The notes beneath the pieces are model-generated. The model was not told where the DNA came from. It searched no databases and saw only the letters and a program-made list of their open reading frames with translations. Shown here piece after piece: positions 33,783 through 44,787 of a stretch of DNA of 64,000 bases. Origin of the DNA: Spodoptera frugiperda. Taxonomy: Eukaryota > Arthropoda > Insecta > Lepidoptera > Noctuidae. A program made the position numbers and the translations under genes. The stretch spans positions 2,976,001 through 3,040,000 of the forward strand of contig NC_064230.1 in NCBI RefSeq assembly GCF_023101765.2, read 5' to 3'. Each line of letters begins with the position of its first letter. Within the stretch, counting starts at the first letter, position 1.

Positions 33783-34043
33783 TTATTGTTATTATTTATT
33801 TATACAACGAGCAGCCATCTTTCAGCAGAGACAGAGACTATACAAGTATGCAGAGGGGTATTAAACCTAGAGGGCGCACTAGGCAAGCATCTCATAGGGT
33901 TAGCACACCAATCGAGCGAGCGTCGACCGATGGTAGAATGGATTAGTCGACATCGATCGATAGTTTCTACTAAACCAATCGATCGATTGACGATCGATGG
34001 TAGAATGGATAAGTCGATGTCGATCTTAAGCTAAAATCTCAGA

Positions 34044-34049
34044 AATAAA
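34044..34049 (+). terminator. Polyadenylation signal AATAAA
   Basis: A canonical hexamer about 260 nt after the TAA of the plus-strand zinc-finger gene. AT-rich DNA makes chance occurrence likely. Confidence 0.35.
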
Positions 34050-34189
34050 TTCTATAGGATTTATATCGATATTGATCCTATTGTAAAGTTTTTGATCCAA
34101 AGATTTTGGTTTGGGATCGTTTTTCGCTTAGATCATTTATTATGGTTATTTGTGAAAGTATTTCGATACAAGAATACCGTTTATTAATG

Positions 34190-34380
34190 CAATATTGACA
34201 TGTTTTTTTATAATAACTATCGTGAGAAATACTAAATTAAGTAAAAATCACGGTTTATTCACGTACATTAATTGTACGTACTGCTCATGATGAAGAGTCC
34301 CTCTGTGACTCGAAACTAGTAGAACTTTTCCCCATTAATGTACGTGAGTAAACCGTGATTTTTAGTTAATATTAACAGAT
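34190..34380. repeat. Inverted F-family end
   Basis: 'aaaaatcacggtttattcac' and 'gtgagtaaaccgtgattttt' are inverted copies flanking 'tgatgaagagtccctctgtg'. Confidence 0.6.
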
Positions 34381-34537
34381 AAACTGTTGGTTAGTACGCC
34401 GCTGGTCGGAAGATACCTTGCGTGTTAAAATAAAAATACTATAATAAATGATCTATGCGAGAATTAACAAAAACGGTGTGTCTCTGTCAATTTGTTTTTA
34501 TAAATAAATAATAATTATTATAATTATTCTTAAAAGT

Positions 34538-34738
34538 AAGTGTACACAGGCCCGCATCGTACGCATCGCACGTATCGCACGCATTCCGTATGACGTCATC
34601 AGTACGCATCGCATGTAGGCATTGCCGATGATGCGGTCCGTACGATGCGGATCAGTGGACGCAGTTGTATGAGTTTCTATACAAGACAAACTAAAATCAG
34701 TTGCGTACGATGCGGGCCTGTGGACGCTTACTTTAAAT
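34538..34738. mobile_element. I-family MITE with CGTACG palindromes
   Basis: Ends 'acaggcccgcatcgtacgca' and 'tgcgtacgatgcgggcctgt' are exact inverted copies, with an internal second palindrome. Confidence 0.83.
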
Positions 34739-34994
34739 AGGTGATTTTTAAACGAGAATAGTTTATTGCCAGATAGTTTTGACGCGTTTTAGTGAAGTTT
34801 TTATTAATATTATTACTTATTAGGTATGAAAAAAATTAAAATATAATTGTTGTAAGCTAGGCAAGGTGTTGGAAAAGGGGTAGAGTGCAATAAAAAACGT
34901 TAATCTTTTAGTTTGGAAATTTATTGAGAGTATCTGTTTAGGGTTGAGTAGCGGAATTGTCGTTTCGAACGGCTATAATTATCATATTGTTATA

Positions 34995-35190
34995 AATGAA
35001 AGTCAAAGTCAACATTATTTATTTCAAATAGACCGGTAAGCTACTTTTTAACGTCAAACAAAATAAAAATGTCCGTCTGTCGGTCAGTTCTCTAGTTGCT
35101 CTATTTGCTCGTTCCAAAGTGTAGATTCCTATGGAGAAGAACGAGCAAGAAACTCCATAGGTTACTCTTTTTCAATCAGGTTCACAATAC
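34995..35190 (+). repeat. F-family fragment
   Basis: 'gtcaaagtcaacattattta' to 'gagcaagaaactccataggt'. Confidence 0.65.
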
Positions 35191-35504
35191 AATTCTTGGT
35201 TACATTGTTTCGTTGGTTCAACTATGTGAGAACAATGTAAATCTCTTTAAAAAATATGTGTATTACATCATGACCATGGTCTTCTAATAAAATAGTGTTT
35301 TAAAAGTAGTAATTATATACTCTCAATACATTTTCAAATTAAAGTATATTGTTATAGTATTAGTGCCAATGCTGATATAATATTTATTAAAAAACCTGCT
35401 TTCTAAAAGCATAAACAAGCTCTCTAATATGTATATTATTTTGTAGAAAATTTATTAAATTCATAGTCTTAACGGCAATAAGTAATAAATATGAGATACA
35501 TAGG

Positions 35505-35625
35505 TGTTTATTGGGACAAGTTCGCGACACACTCCCAAACCGCTGCAACTCCTGTGCACCAGGATCTACAGTAGATACAACCATGAAAACACCGGAACAC
35601 TGAAGTCCAACGTCCCAGGGACATG
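35505..35625. repeat. Dispersed repeat shared with 61440-61570
   Basis: 'ctcctgtgcaccaggatcta' through 'caaccatgaaaacaccggaa' is the reverse complement of 61480-61545. Confidence 0.75.
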
Positions 35626-35879
35626 AATAACCAATTTAAAGCCAGTTAAATTGTAACGTAGAGGCCTAATTGCAATGCTTATAAAGTGAAAATTTGATAT
35701 TTATAAAGAGATTTAAAATATTTATTAAAAGCGACACAGTCGGATTATTTTTCTTATATTGAAACGTTAAATTATATTATGTATGTAGTATTTATATTTT
35801 GAATTAAATTCATGAAAATGTATTTGAGAATAACTATTTTCTAAATTCAATTAGCAACAGTCGGTACTACTGAATGCAT

Positions 35880-36090
35880 CATTATATTATATTATATTAT
35901 ATTATATATATTATATACATATAAAAATTGATTGCTGTTCGTTAGTCTCGCCAAAACTCGAAAACGGCTGGACCGATTTGGCAAATTTAGGTCTTGAATT
36001 ATTTGTAGAATTCCAGGGAAGGATTAAAAAGTGAAAAAATTATGTTTGAGGCGGTACGAAGTTTGCCGGCTCAGTTAGTATTATATACAA
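35880..36090 (+). repeat. (TTATA)n followed by a Helitron-like fragment
   Basis: A pentanucleotide run (35881-35910) leads into 'attgctgttcgttagtctcg' and 'ggtcttgaattatttgtaga', ending 'ggctcagttagt'. Confidence 0.55.
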
Positions 36091-36264
36091 ACGGCCTTAT
36101 AATTTATTATAATATATAATTAAACATATAAATCTGTATTTAGACTAATTAGGTAGTTTCCTAGGTCAAAAATAAATTATATTATTTTGACGTCACAATA
36201 CAATATCCCAAAAGAATCGCTTCTTCATTAATATGACGATTATACTTATTTTTTAATATTTATA

Positions 36265-36525
36265 ACAAAGGAGGATGCCATAGTTTCTATGATATGTTGT
36301 CCCACCTTCCACACTACGTGTATAAATCACAAATGCAATTATAACGTAAAAATATCATTACTTGGCTACTGATAAAACTACCATGTTTAATAAAGAATAA
36401 CTCTGAACGGACTAAGATTTGTAACTTGGCGCCATAGTAACTTTTATTCAGCTCAACATTACCTATCCAATGATGTAACACACATAGCTATTGGAAGGCG
36501 GGACCAGGATTTGCATCCTCATTTG
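36265..36525. mobile_element. K-family MITE, left end damaged
   Basis: 'cattacttggctactgataa' and 'taacttttattcagctcaac' to 'gctattggaaggcgggacc' match the copy at 52762-52938. Confidence 0.75.
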
Positions 36526-36924
36526 CTATTTGATGCAAAAAAATATGACGTCATTGTTTGCGATTTCATACAAAGGAAAGTATCGAGTTTTTGACATTTC
36601 GATAAAAGTATTGAATTTGACTTAAATAATTAAAACTAGCGTATTATCTCAGCATTGGCACTCTGCTACCAGGGTTCGAAGTCTGTGATCTGAAGGCGAT
36701 ATGTGATGTAGATTAGAAATTTGATGGTATGGACATAGATTTATTATTTATTTACTTCACTTAAATGGTCAAAAAACTAAAAAATATAGCCTTTATTGGC
36801 TATCAGCCGCCTAACTATCTGCTAAATTATCAGAAACAAAATATAATCGACTCTCGTCATACGGATGATGACGGGGTATGAAAATTAAAAATCTATTTAG
36901 TCCGTCAGTTAAGTTATGAAAAAA

Positions 36925-37135
36925 TATTAGACACGTATTTTTTTAACAATACTTAGATAAAACGAATCAAAGTTTAGAAGTGGGTGCATAATGCAAATAC
37001 GTCATTTCCACGTACAAAATGTACCTAGAAGTGACGTCACGCGATATTTCAAATCGATATATCATCGAAAGTATTTGTTTACGTGAGAAAATAAAAAATA
37101 CGTGTCTAGTGTTTTAAAATAATCTACTAGACGGG
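36925..37135. mobile_element. L-family MITE
   Basis: 'agacacgtatttttttaac' and 'aaaaaatacgtgtctagt' form inverted ends; the body matches 12160-12345. Confidence 0.72.
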
Positions 37136-38287
37136 CTCTAAAATAAAAAATAGCCAGATGCCTATGTTTTAAAAAAAAATAGGCAGATAGATGCCTAAAT
37201 AGGGTAGATACCCTATTCACGGTCAAAGGAATGAATAATAAATCTATGGGCATAGAATTTTTGAAGTGAAAAAAAAATATAAAAGGTTCGGCGTTAATAT
37301 ACAAGTACAAAATTCTTATATTTTAGGGGAAATTTGATCGATGAACGAGATGAGATAAATTTTTGTCATTTTTCTATAAAGCGAAGCGATGTTTTAAAAA
37401 AATTAAATAAAAAGTGAAAATTTTTATTACGTACGATAAGCGAGTAAGAAAAAAAAAGAAATAAAATAAAAAAACAAAGTCTAGTTATTAGTCTCTTCTA
37501 TATTTCATAGTTTTTAAGAGATTTTTGAAAGTGAACCGTTTTTCTCCGATCTGTCTAGCTGTGTTGCCAGTTAAGGTTAATGTTAAGGGTGTTGCAATAT
37601 GAAAAAAAAAATGTGTTTTTTTTTCGTGACCGCGGTGCTATTTTTAATTTTAATTTTATTGTTTAGTCGAGATATTATATATTATTAGTATGTTTGACTA
37701 GTCAGTTAAAGAACTCTGAATTGCCACGTTTTATTATTCCTAGAGCTGATGTTTTTTTTCAGAAATGGTTTTATTTTATTGAGAAGTTATTTAATTTAAT
37801 TTAAAGTACGATTTTGAGCCAAAAGTATTTATCTTTTCGATATACATAATTTTTTGGTTATTTTTCTTCTAATAATGCAATGGTTAGGTGATTTTTTTTA
37901 CTTTCGTGGGACATACTAAATTAATTATTATATTATCGGCTTACTCACGCGTCGTGTGTAACTAAATACCTAAGTAATAAGCATAACTTGCCTGGCTGAT
38001 TGGTTTGCTAATTTCAAAGATCTCAACTCTTTAAATAACTTCTCAATACAAATCATTTTGTGTATAAATCGTTTAAAAATAATGATAATCTCGACTCTAT
38101 TTATTAGCAAGTAAAGTGCATTTTTCCTATTTTCTTATTTTTTTTATATTATTATTATTAAAATAAATATGTGTGACTATCGACGTTCTGTTGGCTGTTT
38201 GAAAATTATTATCTTTTGAAGTGGATGTTTTTGTTACAATTTTATATGGATATCTGAGTTAAAAATTGGTAATCAATAAGTCTTTTA

Positions 38288-38368
38288 GGTATATGGTAAT
38301 AGTCTCACCCCCTATTACATGGGACTCATAACATAACTGGTGTAAAGTCTGTCTTATATTGTATATGT
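38288..38368 (+). mobile_element. S-family SINE fragment
   Basis: 'gtatatggtaatagtctcac' and 'cctattacatgggactcata' match the S body; no head or tail. Confidence 0.65.
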
Positions 38369-38453
38369 ACAGTGGAGGACAGATCCGCATGATTATTTTA
38401 AAAGCATTGCGTCTTGGGGTATAATATTCACATAATAAATGTTCAATACAAAC

Positions 38454-38668
38454 TTGTATTTAATCTATAATATGAAGTCGGATTTTCCTTCCTGACGCTA
38501 TAACTCCAGAACGCACGAACCGATTTCCACGGTTTTGCATTCATTGGAAAGGTCTCGGGCTCCGTGAGGTTTATAGCAAAGAAAAATCAAGAAAAAATCA
38601 AGATAAAAGCAGGAAAACAGAGAAAATCATTGGTGGCGAAACGGAGTTCGCCAGGTTTGCTAGTTACT
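38454..38668 (+). mobile_element. D-family Helitron-like repeat
   Basis: 'gaagtcggattttccttcct' to 'gttcgccaggtttgctagtt'. Confidence 0.72.
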
Positions 38669-41600
38669 CATAAAAATAATGATCATTTATCTATTTTGAA
38701 ATCATATAAAACTGTACCAAAAATCCACTCGAAATCTTTAAAAATTTGTTAACGTATAAATAAATAAAATATTTTGATTCAAATGATCTCCATTAAGTGT
38801 CATCGGATCTTGTTGGTGCAATCGTTAGTGTTGCCATACCTATTATTAAAAAGAAAATACTATTTTATGTTTTTTTCCTATAGTAACGTTTGGTTTTAGT
38901 TTTTTTTTGCTTGACAAGTTTTTAATTGTCTTAAATGTATTTTTGAATATTGAAATTGAAAAAATTGTTATAAAGTTATTGATTAACTGATTTGGTTTGT
39001 TAAATGCGCGAGTTTGATCAACTATTGGTAAAAAGTTGCGCGTTTTTTGAAAAATAATGTTCCTTAGAATTTGTTTATTTAAGTTTAGTTTCTATTTGTA
39101 TAATATTGTTAAATTTAAACGTTGGTTCGGATGTAAAAATTAGCATATTTGCAAACTGAGTTTTTGTTCATATCTCACACTAGGGCAGCATTTATTCCAA
39201 TCAAACCATATACTTTTGAAATGTCAAATTTCATATTATTATAATATTCTCACACGATAAAATATATTGATTGTGGTTTTTATTTGTATGTTACTGCAGG
39301 GCTAAAGTAGTCCGGGCCTACAGGCTGCTTATCTATCAATGAAAGTGTGATTATTTTTGGATATGTTATTGTATTGAAGACTCGAAATAAATTATTTTGA
39401 CTGAGGAAACTACCCAGTTGCCCATTTTTCAAAGTTATTGATGGTTGGAAAATCAAATCAATTTAAAGGGTTGGTTGTTTGAGATCTCAAGTTTGCTGAA
39501 GTAATGTGCGATCGTTGTTGAGAGTTTCATTACAGTAACATGTTTTTCAGAGACAGTAATTTTTTCCGAGAATATGCTAGTTTTTATATCCAACCAACGT
39601 TGTTTAATTCGATTTAAAGCAAATTGCAGTTTGCACACTTCATTACTTAGCTAGCTTATTTATAAGCATATTTTTTGTTCTTATTTTTTGTTTTTTTAAA
39701 TAGTGATTAATATAATTTTTGTAAGTTAAATAAGTTTAAATTGTCTATATACCGAGAAGGTTGGAAAGCTATATCTGTGGTTTTAGATAGAAAAAAATGA
39801 AATTTGAAATGAAAAAAAAATTGTTGAAAAATCGAAAAAAATTGTTTAGAATTTTTTTAGGGTAAGTCGAAGGTATATAGACTTGGTACTTTTATGTTTT
39901 TTTTTTTGTTTAAGAATGAAATGTTTGATCGTTTTTTTGTGCTTTGGAAATTGTAAAAAGAAAATGGAATTTGGGGAATATGGTCAAATTGGATACTGGA
40001 GACTTGAGGTACTTTTGTTAGGTATTTTATTTATGAAATTACTGTTTTTATGGCCGGATGCAGATCCATGCGAGACACAATGTGCTTTTATATTGTGTCT
40101 AATATACTATACGAGAGGTTAATCTTAATAGGCGATTCTTACAAAAGACTTTTGGATCGGTAAACTCCCATAAAAATATAAAAATAGAAGTAATTTAAAC
40201 AATAAACCCTATGACTTTTTTAATGGATGTAAAAAATATTATTAATTGTTTGGATTACTCATATTTTTTATATTTACTAAGGACGAGAGGCTTAAAAAAA
40301 TTACTAACTACTCCTGCGCAGTTTCACGCAGTCGGCTGCTGCTCCTATATTGGTCTTAGCATGATATTTTATAGCCCTAACCTTCCTAGATAAATGCACT
40401 GTCCAACACGAAAAGAATATTTTAAATCGAACCAATAGTTCCAGGGATTTTAGCGTACATAAGATAAAAAACGGTAATTTCATAGGTAAACCTAAGTCTT
40501 AAACAGACAAATTCCATTCTTCAAGTACACAAAAACGATTGAACTCTTATTTTGGTGATTTCTAAGTAATCTAGTCTAATCTGTTCATTTTTGGTTAAGG
40601 AAATTTAAAAAAATACACGGTGTGGATTTACTACGTCTATAGAATCTAATTTTTGTTTGTAATAACTACTACGAAACGTTATCGGTTTTGTTCTCGCCAA
40701 GTGGCGCTTGTGTCGAAAATGGTAGTATGTCTCTTAGGTGATGATTGAAAAGATTCGAAAAATATGTGAGTAGCGAAGGATTCAGGCGTAGCCTTTCTAG
40801 GTTATTCTTGATGATGTTATTTGAAATGTTTAATTGATATCATAATTACCAAGCATATTTGGAAAAAAATACCAGAAAAATTAACTGCTACTGTCTCTTA
40901 TAATACTATTCTTAAAGTATTACCCGATACAACTGTGTGTTAGGTCCTTATAATGGTGAGGAAAGGCATTTTCGACACTAGCAACCTCTATCGGAGAGTC
41001 AAAACACGATTAATTGTCATTAAGACGAAAATAACAAGATTGTCGACGAAATTCAACTTATCAACAGTCAAAAATTGAATTTCACGGCACAATTTTGCAT
41101 TATTCGCCTTAAGTTTTAATTCTTAGTCGATTTTTAAACTATCGTCGACTAGTTTAGTCGATTTTATGCCATCTCTAGTGGTAGTTCAGTCAAACGGCTT
41201 GTAGGGTATAATGATTTGCAATCGATGTTCACAATAGTTGCTTGTTGAATCGACTAGTCCTTTTTAGTCGATATTTAGGAAGATTTGTAGTTTAAACTAA
41301 ATACGTTTTAGTCGATTTTTGGCTGCGGTTTTTCGTGGTAAGATTTTATGACTAGAGCCCATTGTTGATTACATTTTTTTGTTATAATCAACAATAAAAT
41401 GAATAGGGATGATGATAGATTATAGAAAAGCGATCATATTTTTGCTTTTCCAAAATTACTTTGATAATATGAGTTTTTGGGGATTTATGCAGACGTGATT
41501 TCATATAATCGTTGTGTTTATTAAATAATAGTTATGTTATAAAATGTTACTTTACTACACAGAAAAATAATGTTTGTTACTCGAGCCAACAGAGTCGCCA

Positions 41601-41824
41601 AAAATCGATTAAAATACAACTTTTTAAACGCAGATTCGCTCAATATTTCGTAAGATAACTTTTTAATGTCAAATTCTATTAGATAGGTGAATTTTCAAAC
41701 GTAAGGTTTATGCCATTTTCTGGTTTTTTAAATAAATAAATAAAAATAAATGGAAAAATTGTTACTCGTTTCATGAGTGAACTAATCTTCTTGTTCATCA
41801 ATATTACCTAGGAATCATTCATTG

Positions 41825-42112
41825 ACTTCCCTTGGGCGAGGCGAGTGGGAGTGTCAGACTCTTACTGACTAAAAACCACCCCGTTCCTACTCCTGCTTCG
41901 AGCCGGAGCTCCGGTAACCTACTAGGTATTCCGCAACTCCGGTAAAGTATGAAGCTAAGGTTAAATATTTCAGAGCTGCGGACTACCTAGCGGGTTACCG
42001 GGGCTCCGGCTCGAAAAGCAGGAGTAGGAACGGGGTGGTTTTTAGTCAGTAAGAGTCTGACACTCTCTCGCCTCACCCAAGGCGAGAGAAGTCATTGAAT
42101 GATTTTCCCCCC
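41825..42112. repeat. Inverted pair of C repeats
   Basis: A reverse copy (41825-41945, 'cccttgggcgaggcgagtgg') and a forward copy (41972-42112, 'agctgcggactacctagcgg' to 'gattttcccccctcac') are about 30 bp apart. They could fold into a hairpin of about 120 bp. Confidence 0.85.
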
Positions 42113-42336
42113 TCACAAAAAGCGTTAAATATTTGGATGTATGAAAGGATGAGTTCATTCATGAGATATGTTGTTATAAGTGAAAAGATTCGGCCAAGCC
42201 TAGCGTGTAAGTTTATGTACAATGGTCCGCAACCACTTTGAATGTGATCCCTAAAAAAAAGTTTATTGATATTTGAAATTTTTGTAGTTTTATTTCTTTT
42301 TACCCTAATATCTTCTATACATATATGTAAAAATCA

Positions 42337-42620
42337 ACTGCCTCGTTGGTCTAGTGGTTGCAAGTGCGACTGCCGGACAAGGGGTCTCGGGTTCGATTCC
42401 CGGATCGGGCAAAGTATTACTGGTTTTTTTTTCGATTTTTCGTAAATTTCTCAGTAGTAGCACGGAGCCTGGAATTGTGTCCAGTATATGGCAATAGGCT
42501 CACCCCCTATTACATGGGACTTATAATACAAATGGTGAAAATTGTATAGCGTATAGCGTTCATTGTATAGCGGCATTACGTGTCGTAATGAGCACCTCTG
42601 CCTAGCCCTTCGGAGATAAA
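42337..42620 (+). mobile_element. Full-length S-family SINE
   Basis: Its head 'ctgcctcgttggtctagtgg' and box B 'gggttcgattcccgg' are the best-preserved tRNA-like promoter in the window. The body runs through 'ggcaataggctcacc' to 'ggagataaaag'. It is a SINE rather than a tRNA gene, because the same head precedes the same body at several loci. Confidence 0.88.
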
Positions 42621-42629
42621 AGATGCACA

Positions 42630-42783
42630 TATAAATTAATTGCTGTTCGTTAGTCACGGCAATACTCGAAAACAGCAGGACTGATTTGGATAATTTTGGT
42701 CTTGAATTATTTGTCTAGGTAAGGTTAAAAATATGAAAAAAATATGTTTGAGGCAGTACGAAGTTCGCCGGGCCAGCTAGTCG
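42630..42783 (+). mobile_element. Helitron-like fragment
   Basis: 'aattgctgttcgttagtcac', 'ggtcttgaattatttgtcta' and the end 'cgccgggccagctagtcg'; shares its layout with 35925-36085. Confidence 0.55.
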
Positions 42784-42884
42784 ACTACATAAATTACTAT
42801 AAATCGACTAAAACCAGAAAAAATTAGGTCAGCGCCTCTCTAGTGAAGTTTGACCAAGAATGCAACAAATTCGACTTTATTAAA

Positions 42885-43010
42885 ATTCGGGTTCGATTCC
42901 CGCACGAAGCAACTCCTTATAATATGATCCAGATATTCGTGATCGGGATCTGGGTGTCATTTGTATGTGAAATTATATGTTTGTAAACGCACCCACGACA
43001 CGAGAAAACA
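42885..43010 (+). mobile_element. Second tRNA-derived SINE type, partial
   Basis: A box B string 'cgggttcgattcccgcacg' is followed by a body ('gatcgggatctgggtgtcat') unrelated to family S. No A box is obvious. Confidence 0.5.
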
Positions 43011-43829
43011 TTGGTGCAGGGCAAAGATTTAATAAAAAAAAGTACTGCAGTTTCGATTCCCTTAGACCAATATTTGTTTGATTCACAAATGGAGATGCAC
43101 ATATATGATAATGAAAGCGAGTGGGGACTTGTGTTATAACCATGAAGCAAATACAAAGAGGAGATGTCATAACTGGATTTCCCTTTAACATAACGCGTGA
43201 CACTTTACGGGGAGCGCGGGACGTTACAAACCACGCCCCTCTCTATTTCCCATCTAGCGGTCCCATACTACAAACACGTTGCCAATTGTCCACATTTTAA
43301 TGTGCCACTTTCTGAGTGTGTTTGTTCATTTGATAGCCCCATATTTTTGTGTCACAGTGCACAATCACATTATGGCATCTCCTCTTTGTACTTGCTTCAT
43401 GATTACAACCCTTTTTTATTAAGGCAAAAATCCCACACTCCCAGTGTACTAGTTTTTTCCCCAAAAAGCTGGACGCTTTTTGAAGGTTTTTCCCGTCAAC
43501 AAATAAAGGAAAGGTATATAATGCGTCCTAACATAACTGTATAGACCCAACAGTCATAAGCCGTCTCCCTATACGAAGAACAAGGTCAAGATATTGTTGT
43601 TCTATTGGTTTAATAAAAACAATTGAATTAGTCAATCAATTACTTTATTTTAACAATAAGTATGTCACAGTAGAGTATATTAATATTGTATTTACATCAT
43701 AATACATATAGGTTATAAACAAACAAACTTACGTATACATACAATACAGGTCAAAATCAGAACCTCCTTTTTTGGAAGTCGGTTAAAAAATAGATCAACA
43801 TAATCATTAGTGTGCTTTTGACTTGACCA

Positions 43830-44138
43830 GAAATGTGCTATGTAGCTATGCTACGAAGATGTAATAGCTAAGCTGTGAAACTATGTGACCGTTTCCACTG
43901 ATACTAAGCTATGTAGCTGTGCGAGGAAGATGCACAGCTCGAGTATGCGATGTATAGTGGCGATAGTAGGGAAGCCATCCATAGTATACATCCATAGCAC
44001 GCATCTTTCCATATAAAAAACATAGCTTAGCTGAGTCCGTTTCCACCAGAGCTATACTATGTGTACCAACGAATATGATTGGTGGAAGCCAAACGCATCC
44101 ACAGCAACGTAGCATAGTACATCTCTGGTGGAAAAGCA
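43830..44138. mobile_element. H-family MITE
   Basis: 'gtgctatgtagctatgctac' through 'gattggtggaagccaaacgc' to 'cgtagcatagtacatctctgg'. Internal inverted motifs of the 'aagctatgtagctg' type. Related copy at 51070-51335. Confidence 0.75.
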
Positions 44139-44139
44139 G

Positions 44140-44255
44140 CCTTAGCCGCTCGGTAGTTTGTCTAGTAAGTGCAACTACCGAGCTAACAGTCTCGGGTTCA
44201 ATTCCCGACTCTATCTAAGACACCAACATGCATTGGAGTCTTAAATTTGTACCCA
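44140..44255 (+). mobile_element. tRNA-headed SINE fragment
   Basis: 'ccgctcggtagtttgtctag' resembles a box A region and 'ctcgggttcaattcccgact' a box B. The downstream body differs from family S. Confidence 0.5.
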
Positions 44256-44269
44256 ATATAATTATTAAC

Positions 44270-44468
44270 TAGCACACCAGGCGAACTCCGTTTCGCCACC
44301 AATGATTTTGTCCTGTTTATTTCTTAATTTCTTAAAAAATTAATTTGCTATAAACCTTACGGAGCCCAAGACCTTTTCAACAAATGCAAAACCGTGGAAA
44401 TCGGTCCGTGCGTTCTGGAGTTATAGCGTCAGGAAAGAAAATCCGACTTATTTTTATATTATAGATGA
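44270..44468 (-). mobile_element. D-family Helitron-like repeat
   Basis: Inverted copy: 'ggcgaactccgtttcgccac' to 'gaaaatccgacttattttta'. Confidence 0.7.
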
Positions 44469-44787
44469 TTTATCATCATCACGTATTCCTGCCTATAAGA
44501 CAGAACTCTCAACAAAAAGATACTAAATTAACATATCGACGGTTAAAAGGAAATAGGGTATAAGCGACATTTTGGTCAAAAATGAGTTTATTATGCTAAC
44601 CTACGTAAAATTTTCCGCTCTTTCGAATGCGCTTACTCTTTACGATGACAGTTTTGGCGTGTATAACCTAGCAACAAAAAAAAACATTTTCCTAGTATTC
44701 CGACCGCTCTCCTGAATATTTCATTTTTTGTCGCTATTTCCTCTTAACCGTCGATATTACAATAAAAAAATACACCAATAAGACAAC

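Larger units (their letters stand above)
33783..44787. other. 11-kb gene-free region
   Basis: 33783-37135 and 41825-44470 carry the repeats listed separately. 37140-41824 is T-rich on the plus strand and nearly repeat-free apart from a SINE scrap (38288) and a D repeat (38454). Part of it could be a very long 3' UTR or non-coding transcript of the plus-strand gene; the sequence alone does not show this. Confidence 0.45.

Noticed and set aside
33779..33784. Donor site extending the plus-strand gene past its stop
   Set aside because: GG|GTAATT is a weak donor and no matching downstream exon was found in 34000-44700.
39883..40122. 79-codon hydrophobic frame
   Set aside because: T-rich DNA gives Phe/Leu-rich chance frames; no signal peptide pattern or splice sites support a gene.
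42337..42410. Possible true tRNA gene
   Set aside because: Boxes A and B are good, but the same head is followed by the same SINE body at 30809, 46198, 49982 and 63638.
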